From positions 1-64,000 of the forward strand of contig NZ_SOEB01000021.1 of NCBI RefSeq assembly GCF_004365965.1: a DNA stretch of 64,000 nt, written 5' to 3'. The notes beneath the pieces are model-generated. The model worked only from the letters and a program-made list of their open reading frames with translations, ran no database searches and was not told the DNA's origin. This DNA comes from Rhodovulum visakhapatnamense (GTDB lineage: Bacteria; Pseudomonadota; Alphaproteobacteria; Rhodobacterales; Rhodobacteraceae). Shown here piece by piece: positions 54,365 through 62,664 of the stretch. Both the position numbers and the translations under genes were made by a program. How positions within the stretch are numbered: position 1 is the first letter of the stretch; the number at the start of each line of letters is the position of its first letter.

Positions 54365-55603
54365 ATGACCAGCATTCTGACGAACGCCAGCTCGATGGTT
54401 GCGCTGCAGACCCTTCGCAGCATCAACTCGAACCTCAATCAAACCCAGGCTCAGATCTCCACCGGCAAGGCGGTCGCGAGCGCCAAGGACAACTCGGCCG
54501 TCTGGGCCATCTCGAAAGTGATGGAATCGGACGTGTCGGGCTTCAGCGGCATCGCTGACAGCCTTGCCACCGGTCAGGCGATGGTCGGCGTGGCCCGGAC
54601 CGCGACCGAATCGATCACCGATCTGCTGAGACAGGTCAAGGACAAGGTCGTGGCGGCTCAGGACCCCTCTGCCGATACCGCCAAGCTGCAGAACGAGGCT
54701 GACCAGCTGATCGGCCAGGTCGAATCGATCATCGGGGCTGCCCAGTTCAACGGGGTGAACCTGATCAAGAGCGGCGCTGCGAACGAGACTGTCCTGTCGT
54801 CTCTTGACCGTTCCGGAAACCGCGTGTCGGCCTCGACCATTGCCGTTGACGCCATCGACCTGTCGACCACGGCCGCCGCCGCGACCGGTGCGGTCGCCGC
54901 GGGCTCGACCAATGGGACTTCCTTTGTCGCCGGTGGCGCCAACGTGATCAGCGGCACAATTACGGATAGCAGCACTGCAAGCGTGGCCTTGTCTGGCCTT
55001 GACGTTGGCGATACCGTCACCGTCACGATCGACAACAAGAACTACAGCTATTCCGTGACCGCCGACGACGTGAATGGTTCCAACACGGCCTCGGATCTTG
55101 TGGCGGTCAAACTGGCCGACATGATCAACGCTGCTGGCGTTGGCAAGACTTTCGATGCGGCCGGAAACGTCACGAACTACGGGATCACGGGCGAGTACGA
55201 CTCGGGCACCCCTGGCGACCTGGTCTTCAGCAACGGCAAGGGCGACGGCAGTGACATGGCCGTGACGGTTCGTGTCGAAGGTGCGGGCACCGGCGGTCTT
55301 GGGGCGCTGAACGGGTTCAGCATCACCGGCGCCACGGCCATTGCGGACGTCGAAACCATGATCAACGCTTCGATCGATGCTGCGGCGCAATTCGGTGCGA
55401 TCGAGTCGCGTCTCGAAATCCAGTCGGAATTCGTCAAGAACCTGACCGACTCGCTGAAAACCGGTATCGGCGCTCTCGTCGACGCCGACATGGAGGAAGC
55501 TTCGGCCCGCCTCCAGGCGCTGCAGGTGCAGCAGCAGCTGGGCACCCAGGCGCTGTCGATTGCCAACCAGGGGCCGCAGAACCTTCTGTCGCTCTTCCGT
55601 TAA
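54365..55603 (+). CDS. fliC: Flagellin
   Basis: A 412-residue filament protein. The N-terminal D0/D1 helices (SSMVALQTLRSINSNL, TQAQISTGKAVASAKDNSA) and the C-terminal helix ending QALSIANQGPQNLLSLFR are highly conserved. The middle third, rich in Thr, Ser, Gly and Asp, forms the exposed domains. It is secreted through the flagellar export apparatus without a cleaved signal. The 5' leader is about 200 bases. The following flaF and flbT genes are the usual flagellin regulators of alphaproteobacteria, acting on flagellin message stability and secretion. Confidence 0.96.
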   Translation: MTSILTNASSMVALQTLRSINSNLNQTQAQISTGKAVASAKDNSAVWAISKVMESDVSGFSGIADSLATGQAMVGVARTATESITDLLRQVKDKVVAAQDPSADTAKLQNEADQLIGQVESIIGAAQFNGVNLIKSGAANETVLSSLDRSGNRVSASTIAVDAIDLSTTAAAATGAVAAGSTNGTSFVAGGANVISGTITDSSTASVALSGLDVGDTVTVTIDNKNYSYSVTADDVNGSNTASDLVAVKLADMINAAGVGKTFDAAGNVTNYGITGEYDSGTPGDLVFSNGKGDGSDMAVTVRVEGAGTGGLGALNGFSITGATAIADVETMINASIDAAAQFGAIESRLEIQSEFVKNLTDSLKTGIGALVDADMEEASARLQALQVQQQLGTQALSIANQGPQNLLSLFR

Positions 55604-55683
55604 GGAGGGCTGGCCGGGGCCGAAGCGCCCCGGCCTTCTCCGCCTGAGAGCTGAAAGCTACGATAGGAATGGAAGGACAGAAC

Positions 55684-56067
55684 GTGAATGCACTTCAGAT
55701 GGCCCGAACGGCCTATTCTGCGCCGAACCAGAACAAGACCCGCAGCCCCCGCGCCACCGAGTACGCCGCCTTCGGCAGGGTCACAAGTCTGATCAAGCAA
55801 GCCCACGATTCGGGCAAACTCGCCTTTCCCGCGTTGGCTGCCGCGCTGCACCAAAACCGCAAGCTGTGGCGAATTCTCGCGGCAGACGTCGCAGACAAGG
55901 ACAATGGACTTCCCACGGACCTGCGCGCCCGGATCTTCTATCTCTACGAATTCACTGATCACCATACCGGTGAGGTCTTGGCCGGTCGTGCAACGGCATT
56001 GCCTCTGATCGAGATCAATACGGCAATCATGCGCGGTCTCGCCGTCCGGGTGGAGGCCTCATCATGA
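55684..56067 (+). CDS. flaF: Flagellar biosynthesis regulator FlaF
   Basis: A 127-residue cytoplasmic protein that works with FlbT in flagellin synthesis and secretion. MNALQMARTAYS, TEYAAFGRVTSLIKQA, LHQNRKLWRILAADVAD and the tail LIEINTAIMRGL are family blocks. The GTG at 55684 is chosen because GAAGGA stands exactly six bases before it; an ATG five codons upstream overlaps that site. It follows fliC by 80 bp and overlaps flbT by 4 bp. Confidence 0.93.
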   Translation: MNALQMARTAYSAPNQNKTRSPRATEYAAFGRVTSLIKQAHDSGKLAFPALAAALHQNRKLWRILAADVADKDNGLPTDLRARIFYLYEFTDHHTGEVLAGRATALPLIEINTAIMRGLAVRVEASS

Positions 56068-56474
56068 GTGGCGGCCTCGTTCTTAAACTCGGTCCGAAAG
56101 AACGTGTTCTGGTGAATGGCGCGGTGATCGAAAATGGCGACCGGCGCACCCGGCTTTCGATCAAGACCCCGAATGCCAACATCTTGCGTCTGCGCGATGC
56201 GATCCACCCCGAAGAGGTCAACACTCCGGTCCGCCGCGTCTGCTATTTGGCCCAGCTGGTGCTCTCCGGCGACTCGACGCCGACCGAGGCGCGTCCGCAA
56301 CTTCTGCGCGGGATCGAGCAACTGAGCCAGGCGTTGACCGATCCGGACAGCCGCGCGCAGCTTGCCGCGGCCACCGATGCAGTCCTGCAGGACCAGTACT
56401 ACCAGGCGCTCAAGGCATTGCGCGGCCTTCTTCCGCGCGAAGAGCGTCTTCTTGCGGGGCTTCGGGACCAATGA
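56064..56474 (+). CDS. flbT: Flagellar biosynthesis repressor FlbT
   Basis: A 136-residue post-transcriptional regulator which in Caulobacter binds the flagellin mRNA leader and limits translation until the hook is built. Diagnostic are LVLKLGPKERVLVNGAVIENG and the NANILRLRDAI block. Its likely target here is the 5' leader of fliC (54200-54364), which includes a small hairpin. Overlaps flaF and the DUF1217 gene by 4 bp each, so the three are co-translated. Confidence 0.95.
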   Translation: MSGGLVLKLGPKERVLVNGAVIENGDRRTRLSIKTPNANILRLRDAIHPEEVNTPVRRVCYLAQLVLSGDSTPTEARPQLLRGIEQLSQALTDPDSRAQLAAATDAVLQDQYYQALKALRGLLPREERLLAGLRDQ

Positions 56475-57802
56475 GTTTCCAGCCGGTTCTCCCTCTGACG
56501 GGTTATGCCGGCTGGCGCTTCCTCGAACGCTCGATGGAGCGCCAGCAGGATGCTTTCAACAAGAGCCCGACGACACAGAAGGAACTCGACTACTTTGCCA
56601 AGAACATCGGCAAGGTGACGTCGGCGGACGATCTGGTATCAGACTATCGTCTGCTGAAGGTCGCGTTGGGGGCCTTTGGTCTGCAGGATGAAATCGGCAA
56701 CAAGTTTTTCATCAAGAAGGTCCTGACCGAGGGGGTCGACGCTGAGGGCGCTCTGGCCAACAAGCTGGCCGACAAGAGCTACTACAAGCTTGCCGAGGCC
56801 TTCAGGTTCGTTTCCTCGGGCGCAGCCGCCGCGGCGGCCAAAGACGATTTCGCCAACGATTTGAGCCTCAAGATCGAGGGCGCGGGATATCTCGCGGTTA
56901 CGACTCCTTCTGGCGAAGTCGCCTATACCCGAAATGCCAGCCTGAAGCGCAACGCAGACGGTCAGATCGTTACCGCCGAGGGCTACACCGTCGCCTCCTC
57001 CCGCGATGCGAAACTGTTGCCGGGCGCAGGCAATGGGACCGATACGGGCGGTAAGGAAACGGCCTTCTCTGGTATCACTATTCCTGACTTCGTCGAGACT
57101 TTAACTGTCAATGACAAGGGGGAGGTCTACGGTCACTTCGAAGGGGGCAGGCAAGGCCTTCTGCTAGGTCGACTTATCCTGACCAGTTTCTCCGACGAAG
57201 ACGCCCTTGCCGTGCTTGGAGCCGACACGACAGAGGAAATCAAGGACCAGAACGCCACGCCCGCCGATCATGAGACGGCCTACTTCGTTGTAACCCAAGA
57301 GTCGGGCGATCCGATCTCGGGGCGTGCGCTTGAGGACGGGTTCGGCAGTTTCAAGCGGGGTGAGGCAGTCGAGGCGCAGGAGACCTTCGATGCCGCGTCG
57401 ATCACTGCAGCCTTCCTGACCCGCAGCTTCGAAGTTGCTGTCGGTGAACAGAACGAGGACATGCGTCTGGCGCTCAATATCGACCGGGAGCTCGTCACGC
57501 TTGCCGCCGACGACATGTCGGAGGACGCCAAGTGGTTCTCGATCATGGGGTCGGGGCCGATGCGGTCGGTCTTCGATATGGCTTTCGGCCTGCCTGACTC
57601 CTTCGCGGCGCTCGATCTCGACCGGCAGCTCGATGTCTACAAGGCTAAGGCCAAGGCGATGTTCGGCGATGCCAGCGTCTCGCAATTCTCGGGCGACGAG
57701 ATGCGCGACAAGCTCATCAAGATGTACATGATCCGGTCCGAAGCCAGTACCGGTGCCGGGTTCAGTTCAGGGCAGATCGCGCTGAGGCTTCTGGGCGGCT
57801 GA
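56471..57802 (+). CDS. DUF1217 flagellar protein interrupted by a FlgG-like rod/hook domain
   Basis: A 443-residue protein. Residues 1-113 (GYAGWRFLERSMERQQDAF, ENIGK-type block, LKVALGAFGLQDEIGNKFF) and 308-443 (RSFEVAVGEQNEDMRLALN, WFSIMGSGPMRSVFD, LDLDRQLDVY) are the two halves of a DUF1217 protein, normally about 260 residues and found in alphaproteobacterial flagellar clusters. Between them, residues about 118-303 match the middle of FlgG: LSLKIEGAGYLAVTTPSG, AYTRNASLKRNADGQIV, GITIPDF and an EVYGHFEGG segment. The same blocks occur in FlgG encoded at 61427. This domain insertion is unusual. It overlaps flbT by 4 bp. Confidence 0.88.
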   Translation: MSFQPVLPLTGYAGWRFLERSMERQQDAFNKSPTTQKELDYFAKNIGKVTSADDLVSDYRLLKVALGAFGLQDEIGNKFFIKKVLTEGVDAEGALANKLADKSYYKLAEAFRFVSSGAAAAAAKDDFANDLSLKIEGAGYLAVTTPSGEVAYTRNASLKRNADGQIVTAEGYTVASSRDAKLLPGAGNGTDTGGKETAFSGITIPDFVETLTVNDKGEVYGHFEGGRQGLLLGRLILTSFSDEDALAVLGADTTEEIKDQNATPADHETAYFVVTQESGDPISGRALEDGFGSFKRGEAVEAQETFDAASITAAFLTRSFEVAVGEQNEDMRLALNIDRELVTLAADDMSEDAKWFSIMGSGPMRSVFDMAFGLPDSFAALDLDRQLDVYKAKAKAMFGDASVSQFSGDEMRDKLIKMYMIRSEASTGAGFSSGQIALRLLGG

Positions 57803-57823
57803 TTGCGCACTCCAATTTCCGGG

Positions 57824-57839
57824 GCGGGACCGGTCCCGC
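57824..57839. terminator. Palindrome between DUF1217 gene and fliI
   Basis: GCGGGACCGGTCCCGC is a perfect 16-bp palindrome in the 56-bp gap between two convergent genes. It could act as a terminator for both, though no T-run follows. Confidence 0.4.
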
Positions 57840-57858
57840 TCCGGCTCGGTGGGCGCGC

Positions 57859-59220
57859 TTAGCCCCGGATCGTGCGAAGCCCCGGTTTGACCGGCGCGGG
57901 CTTTGCGGTTTCGAGAATTCCGGCAAGGCGCGCAAAGCTCTCGGCGACGCCGCCAGGAGCGTCTTCGGACAGGAACGCATCAAGCGCGGGCCAGACCGCG
58001 ATGGCTGCGTCGATTTCCGGGTCGGATCCGGCGGCATAAAGCCCGGCCTGGATCATCATCTCGGCCCGGTCATAGGCGCCGAGCATCCGGCGTGCCCTTG
58101 CAATAAGCGCGTTCTCATCGCCGGTCGCCGCTCGCGGCAAACTGCGCGATACTGATCGAAGGAGGTCGATCGCCGGGAACCTCCCGCGCTCGGCGATGCG
58201 GCGGTCGAGGACGATGTGCCCGTCCAGAACCCCGCGCAGGATGTCCGCCACGGGTTCTTCCATATCCGACCCCGCGACCAGGACCGAGAACACCGCGGTG
58301 ATGTCGCCGCTGCCCGCGACCCCGGGACCGGCGCGTTCGGCAAGGGCCATGATCGCCTGGGCGGTGGAGGGCGGATAGCCGCGCAGCGCAGCCGGTTCGT
58401 GGGCGGCCAGCGCCAGCTCGCGATGTGCTTCGGCGAAGCGGGTCACCGAGTCGGCCAGAAAGAGAACGTGGTTGCCCTGGTCACGGAAATGCTCGGCGAC
58501 GGCCATCGCCGCCCAGGCCGCGCGGCGGCGCACCATCGGAGACTGGTCCGAGGTCGCGGCCACGACCACCGCGCGCGCCATGCCGTCCGGCCCCAGGATC
58601 TGGCTGACGAATTCGCCGACCTCGCGACCGCGTTCACCCACCAGCGCGATGACGGCCATGTCGGCTTCGACCCCGCGCGCGAATTTGGACAAGAGCGATG
58701 ACTTGCCCACGCCCGATCCGGCAAAAAGCCCGATCCGCTGCCCGCGCACGATCGGCAGCAGGGTGTCGAATGCGGCAAGCCCCGTGCCGAGGCGCCCGCC
58801 AAGCGGACGGCGTTCGGTCGCGGGCGGCGGTGCGGCGCGCAGCGGGCGCGGCGCGGGACCGGGCATCAGCGGCCGACCGTCAAGCGGCTGGCCGAAGGGA
58901 TCGACGACCCGGCCCAGCCAGGAACTGTGCGGCGCGATTTCGCCCGGTCCCAGCAGGATCGCCCGGTCACCGACCGACAGGCCCTCGGGCGTGCCATCGG
59001 GCAACACCGTGACGGTGCCTTCGGCCAGCGCCAGAACCTCGCCGCGCCGCCTGGGGCCGCGGCCATGCCGGATCTCGACCAGATCGCCAAGCCCGGCACT
59101 GTCGGAGAGGCCCGCCACCGTGACAGTCCCGCTGCCTGCGGCCACGACTCGCCCGACCGTCCGGACCGGAGTCAGGGCGGAAATGCGGGCGATCAGGGAT
59201 GAGAACGGGTTCTGTGGCAT
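57859..59220 (-). CDS. fliI: Flagellum-specific ATPase FliI
   Basis: A 453-residue hexameric ATPase that drives or unloads substrates at the flagellar export gate. Walker A is GLFAGSGVGKSSLLSKF, followed by ALVGERGREVGEF, Walker B VLFLADSVTRFAEAHREL and the PPSTAQAIMALAERAG block of F1-beta-like export ATPases. The N-terminal beta barrel is present; the length is normal. The start gives MPQNPFSSLIARIS. The gene is on the minus strand between two plus-strand flagellar blocks, divergent from flgB. Confidence 0.95.
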   Translation of the reverse strand: MPQNPFSSLIARISALTPVRTVGRVVAAGSGTVTVAGLSDSAGLGDLVEIRHGRGPRRRGEVLALAEGTVTVLPDGTPEGLSVGDRAILLGPGEIAPHSSWLGRVVDPFGQPLDGRPLMPGPAPRPLRAAPPPATERRPLGGRLGTGLAAFDTLLPIVRGQRIGLFAGSGVGKSSLLSKFARGVEADMAVIALVGERGREVGEFVSQILGPDGMARAVVVAATSDQSPMVRRRAAWAAMAVAEHFRDQGNHVLFLADSVTRFAEAHRELALAAHEPAALRGYPPSTAQAIMALAERAGPGVAGSGDITAVFSVLVAGSDMEEPVADILRGVLDGHIVLDRRIAERGRFPAIDLLRSVSRSLPRAATGDENALIARARRMLGAYDRAEMMIQAGLYAAGSDPEIDAAIAVWPALDAFLSEDAPGGVAESFARLAGILETAKPAPVKPGLRTIRG

Positions 59221-59270
59221 GAAGATTCTCCCGAGGCGATCATGACTTACGGTTTCTAAAGGAATCAAGC

Positions 59271-59285
59271 TTAAGCATCGTTTGA
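59271..59285 (+). promoter_or_regulatory. CtrA-like box between fliI and flgB
   Basis: TTAA-N7-TTGA, one base from the CtrA consensus TTAA-N7-TTAA, ends 19 bases before the flgB ATG and about 50 bases before fliI on the other side. It could control both directions. Confidence 0.5.
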
Positions 59286-59304
59286 GACCGAGGGAGAAAC
59301 CCCG

Positions 59305-59694
59305 ATGTTCGAGAAGCTTGAAATCTTCCGGATGGCGTCCGGGCTGGCTGAACATGCCGGAACGCGCCAGACCGTCATAGCGCGAAATATCGCGAACTCC
59401 GACACGCCCGGCTATCGGGCGCAGGATGTCGCGGATTTTGCCAAGACCTATCGCAGGTCCGACACGGGCGCGCTCATGCGCGCCACGCGCCCCGGCCATC
59501 TGGCCGGGAGCGAGACCGCCTATGCCACCCAGCGCGCCGATGCCTCCGATCCGGAAGAGCCGAACGGCAACTCCGTCTCGGTCGAGGATCAGATGCTGAA
59601 GGCGGTCGAGACAAAGCGTCAGCACGATCTCGCGCTGGCCGTGTACCGAAGCTCGCTCGGGATCCTGAGAACCAGTCTCGGGCGGCAACGATGA
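59305..59694 (+). CDS. flgB: Flagellar basal-body rod protein FlgB
   Basis: A 129-residue proximal rod subunit, exported through the flagellar apparatus. The N-terminal rod signature is TVIARNIANSDTPGYRAQD. The C-terminal helix has VSVEDQMLKAVETKRQHDLA. It begins the plus-strand operon flgB-flgC-fliE-fliQ-flgF-flgG-flgA-flgH-fliL, behind a CtrA-like box and a GAGGGAG ribosome site. Confidence 0.95.
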   Translation: MFEKLEIFRMASGLAEHAGTRQTVIARNIANSDTPGYRAQDVADFAKTYRRSDTGALMRATRPGHLAGSETAYATQRADASDPEEPNGNSVSVEDQMLKAVETKRQHDLALAVYRSSLGILRTSLGRQR

Positions 59695-59715
59695 CCAGAA
59701 TGGTAGGAGCCTGAG

Positions 59716-60108
59716 ATGAATGATCTTAGCCAGAGTTTCGGCCTTTCGGCCAGCGGGCTGAAAGCCCAGGCGACGCGGCTTCGGCTGGTGTCCGAGAACA
59801 TCGCCAACGCCGACACGCCCGGCTATCGCCGCAAATTGACAACCTTCGAAACCCAGCTGACCTCGGACGGTCCGACCGGCGAGGTGCAGACCGGCCGGGT
59901 GAAGCTCGATCAGTCGGATCTGAGCATGATCCATGACCCGTCGCATCCTTTGGCCGATGCCGAGGGCAACTATAGCGGGTCCAACGTGGATCTGGTTGTC
60001 GAGATCGCCGACGCGCGCGAGGCGCAGCGCAGTTACGAGGCGAACCTGAAAATGTTCGACCAGGCGCGGCAGATGTCCCGCGGTCTGCTCGACCTGCTGC
60101 GCCGATAG
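59716..60108 (+). CDS. flgC: Flagellar basal-body rod protein FlgC
   Basis: A 130-residue rod subunit. LRLVSENIANADTPGYRRKL is the rod-family N-terminal helix. YSGSNVDLVVEIADAREAQRSYEAN is split over the conserved C-terminal region, ending MSRGLLDLLRR. Begins 21 bp after flgB and precedes fliE by 11 bp, the conserved flgBC-fliE order. Confidence 0.95.
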   Translation: MNDLSQSFGLSASGLKAQATRLRLVSENIANADTPGYRRKLTTFETQLTSDGPTGEVQTGRVKLDQSDLSMIHDPSHPLADAEGNYSGSNVDLVVEIADAREAQRSYEANLKMFDQARQMSRGLLDLLRR

Positions 60109-60119
60109 GAGAGACGGAG

Positions 60120-60410
60120 ATGGACATGAAATCCAGCGCCGCTGCCCTTGGTTACGCCACGGCGCGCCCGGCCACCCAACCCCAGCATGGCGAAGACAGC
60201 GCCGAGAACACCTTCGCATCGGCGGCCCAGGGACTTTCGGACACGATCCGGAACGCCGAACAGACCGCGATGTCGTCGATGACCGGCGGCGCCGATCCGC
60301 ACGCTCTCGTGCAGGCGCTGGCGCAGACCGAACTGGCGGTCGAGACCGCGGTGACGATCCGCGACAAGGTCGTCGAGGCCTATCAGGAAATCCTGAGGAT
60401 GCCGGTCTAG
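60120..60410 (+). CDS. fliE: Flagellar hook-basal body complex protein FliE
   Basis: A 96-residue helical protein joining the MS ring and export gate to the rod. The C-terminal region with DPHALVQALAQTELAVETAV, then TIRDKVVEAYQEILRMPV, is the family signature. The N-terminus is Ala/Gln-rich and variable. Lies between flgC and fliQ; the fliQ start follows after 4 bp. Confidence 0.93.
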   Translation: MDMKSSAAALGYATARPATQPQHGEDSAENTFASAAQGLSDTIRNAEQTAMSSMTGGADPHALVQALAQTELAVETAVTIRDKVVEAYQEILRMPV

Positions 60411-60414
60411 TGCC

Positions 60415-60681
60415 ATGAATGAGCTCATCTTCTACGACACCCTGCGTCAGGGCCTCTGGATCTCTGTCGTGATCTCGATGCCGATTCTGACGGCCGCGCT
60501 GGTGACCGGCGTGGCGATCGGCCTGTTTCAGGCCCTGACTTCGGTACAGGAGATGACGCTCACCTTCGTACCCAAACTTGCGGCGATCCTGATCGTGTTC
60601 TGGGTCTCGATGGCGTTCATGACCGAAACGCTGATCGGGTTCTTCACCGACCGGATCGTCCCCATGATCGCGGGGATCTGA
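60415..60681 (+). CDS. fliQ: Flagellar export gate protein FliQ
   Basis: An 88-residue inner-membrane protein with two long hydrophobic helices (ISVVISMPILTAALVTGVAI and KLAAILIVFWVSMAFM), part of the FliPQR export gate. The loop LFQALTSVQEMTLTFVPK is highly conserved. FliP and FliR are not in the window. Gap to flgF is 3 bp. Confidence 0.95.
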   Translation: MNELIFYDTLRQGLWISVVISMPILTAALVTGVAIGLFQALTSVQEMTLTFVPKLAAILIVFWVSMAFMTETLIGFFTDRIVPMIAGI

Positions 60682-60684
60682 CCG

Positions 60685-61407
60685 ATGGACAGCACCGGCT
60701 ACACCACACTCACCCGGCAATCGGGCCTGATGCGCGAGATGCAGAGCATCGCCAACAACATCGCCAACAGTTCCACGATCGGCTATCGCCGCGAGGGGCT
60801 GATCTTCTCGGAATACATCGCCGATGTCGACGGGCCGGGCGGGTCCCTGTCGATGGCCGAGGCCAATGTGCGCGTCACCGATCTGGGACAGGCGCCGCTG
60901 ACGCAGACCGGAGGCACTTTCGATTTCGCCATCGAGGGCGAAGGGTTCTTCCTGCTCAATACGCCTCAGGGGCAGCGCTTGACGCGCGCCGGAAGTTTCA
61001 CGCCCGATGCGGCCGGCAACCTGGTGTCGCCCGACGGGTACCAGCTGCTCGATGCCGGCGGCACCCCGGTCTTCGCGCCGCCGGATGCGACCTCGTTCGC
61101 GGTTGCTGCCGATGGAACGGTCAGTGCAGACGGCACCCCCCTGACCCAGATCGGCATCTATCTTCCCGCCGATCCGAACGCGATGACCCATGTCGCCGGG
61201 ACGCTTTTCGATCCGGGCGGGGCGCCCCAGCCGGTGGAAGATACCAGCATTCTGCAGGGCTATGTCGAACAATCGAACGTTCAGCCGGTGACCGAGATTA
61301 CCCGGATGATCGAGGTCCAGCACGCCTATGAGCTTGGCCAGAAATTCCTTGACCGCGAGGATGAGCGCGTCCGCGACATCATCCGGACCCTCGGGTCCAG
61401 CAGCTGA
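60685..61407 (+). CDS. flgF: Flagellar basal-body rod protein FlgF
   Basis: A 240-residue rod subunit. The N-terminus TTLTRQSGLMREMQSIANNI and NSSTIGYRREG is the rod-protein signature. The central domain has FDFAIEGEGFFLLNTPQG, and the C-terminus VQPVTEITRMIEVQHAYELG is the shared terminal helix. It is shorter and more divergent than FlgG, as expected. Follows fliQ by 3 bp; flgG follows after 19 bp. Confidence 0.93.
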   Translation: MDSTGYTTLTRQSGLMREMQSIANNIANSSTIGYRREGLIFSEYIADVDGPGGSLSMAEANVRVTDLGQAPLTQTGGTFDFAIEGEGFFLLNTPQGQRLTRAGSFTPDAAGNLVSPDGYQLLDAGGTPVFAPPDATSFAVAADGTVSADGTPLTQIGIYLPADPNAMTHVAGTLFDPGGAPQPVEDTSILQGYVEQSNVQPVTEITRMIEVQHAYELGQKFLDREDERVRDIIRTLGSSS

Positions 61408-61426
61408 TTCAGAAAGGACGAATCCC

Positions 61427-62212
61427 ATGCGCGCCCTCCAGATCGCCGCCACCGGCATGTCGGCCCAGCAGATGCGGGTCGAGGTCATCTCGAACAACCT
61501 CGCGAACATGAGCACGACGGGGTACAACGCCCGCCGCGCCGATTTCGCCGATCTTCACTACCAGCAGGCCACCCGTCCCGGGACCATCAATGCCAACGAC
61601 GGTACGGTCTTGCCGACCGGCGTGCAGCTGGGTCTGGGCGTGCGTCCGGCGTCGGTGTCGGTGGTTCTGTCGCAGGGGTCGCTGTCGCAGACCAATGGCG
61701 ATCTCGATCTGGCTGTCGACGGCCGCGGCTATCTTGAGGTGACGCTGCCATCCGGCCAGTCCGCCTATACCCGGGACGGTGCGCTCAAGCGCACCGGCGA
61801 TGGGCTGATCGTCACCTCGGACGGCTACACGGTGGTTCCGGGCATCACCATTCCTGACGATGCCCGCAGTCTCTCGATCAACTCCGAGGGCGAGGTCTAC
61901 GCCTATTTCGACGGCGAGGTTGCGGCGCAGCTTCTGGGCCAGTTCAACCTGAGCATGTTCTCCAACGACAAAGGACTCGAGGCCATCGGGTCGAACCTTT
62001 TCGTTGAGACCGAGGCCTCGGGCGCGCCCATCGCGGGTACTCCCGGCGTCGACGGCTTCGGCACCCTGCGTCAGGGCTATCTCGAGGACAGCTCGGTCGA
62101 TGCGGTGCGCGAGATCACCGAACTGATCGAGGCGCAGCGCGGCTACGAACTGAACGCCAAGGTCATCACTGCCGCCGACCAGATGATGAGCGCAACGACA
62201 CAGGTGCGCTGA
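61427..62212 (+). CDS. flgG: Flagellar distal rod protein FlgG
   Basis: A 261-residue distal rod protein, full length. MRALQIAATGMSAQQ, VISNNLANMSTTGYNARRAD, the D1 region LDLAVDGRGYLEVTLPSGQ with AYTRDGALKRTGDGLIV, and the C-terminal ITELIEAQRGYELNAKVI are all standard. Its central domain is closely matched by the insert in the DUF1217 protein at 56471. AAAGGA precedes the ATG; the stop overlaps flgA by one base. Confidence 0.96.
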   Translation: MRALQIAATGMSAQQMRVEVISNNLANMSTTGYNARRADFADLHYQQATRPGTINANDGTVLPTGVQLGLGVRPASVSVVLSQGSLSQTNGDLDLAVDGRGYLEVTLPSGQSAYTRDGALKRTGDGLIVTSDGYTVVPGITIPDDARSLSINSEGEVYAYFDGEVAAQLLGQFNLSMFSNDKGLEAIGSNLFVETEASGAPIAGTPGVDGFGTLRQGYLEDSSVDAVREITELIEAQRGYELNAKVITAADQMMSATTQVR

Positions 62213-62649
62213 TGCGAACGCTTGCCCTCCTTGCTGCCCTGGCCGCCGGGTTACCGGTGCCCGCAGGTGCCGACATCCTGGTTGCGACCCGGTCGGTGCG
62301 GGGGCAGACGATCCTCGGTCCGGGCGATGTCGCCGTCATCGAAGGCGATGTCGCGGGGACGCTGATCGCACCCGAAGAGGCCATCGGTCAGGAAGCGCGC
62401 GTCAATCTTTATGCGGGACGCCCGATCCGCGTCACCGATGTCGGTCCGCCGGCGATCATCGAGCGCAACCAGATCGTGACCCTGCGCTTCCGAAGCGGGG
62501 GACTTGTCATCGCCGCCGACGCCCGGGCGCTCGACCGCGCCGGGGTGGGCGATGCGCTGCGGGTGATGAACCTCGCCTCGCGCAATACCGTCACCGGATT
62601 TGTCGCGCCCGACGGCAGTGTGGTCGTCGGCGCCAGCATGAAACCCTGA
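62212..62649 (+). CDS. flgA: Flagellar P-ring assembly chaperone FlgA
   Basis: A 145-residue periplasmic chaperone for the P ring protein FlgI. A signal peptide MRTLALLAALAAGLPVPAGA ends near residue 20. The SAF-like domain follows, with VNLYAGRPIRVTDVG, AIIERNQIVTLRFR and the tail NLASRNTVTGFVAPDGSVVV. It is the short, single-domain form usual in alphaproteobacteria. FlgI is not in the window. Confidence 0.93.
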   Translation: MRTLALLAALAAGLPVPAGADILVATRSVRGQTILGPGDVAVIEGDVAGTLIAPEEAIGQEARVNLYAGRPIRVTDVGPPAIIERNQIVTLRFRSGGLVIAADARALDRAGVGDALRVMNLASRNTVTGFVAPDGSVVVGASMKP

Positions 62650-62664
62650 GGAGCCTTTCCGTCC

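Noticed and set aside
59221-61527. Upstream extension of the fliI frame
   Set aside because: It would cross flgB, flgC, fliE, fliQ and flgF on the other strand; FliI similarity begins at the ATG at 59220.
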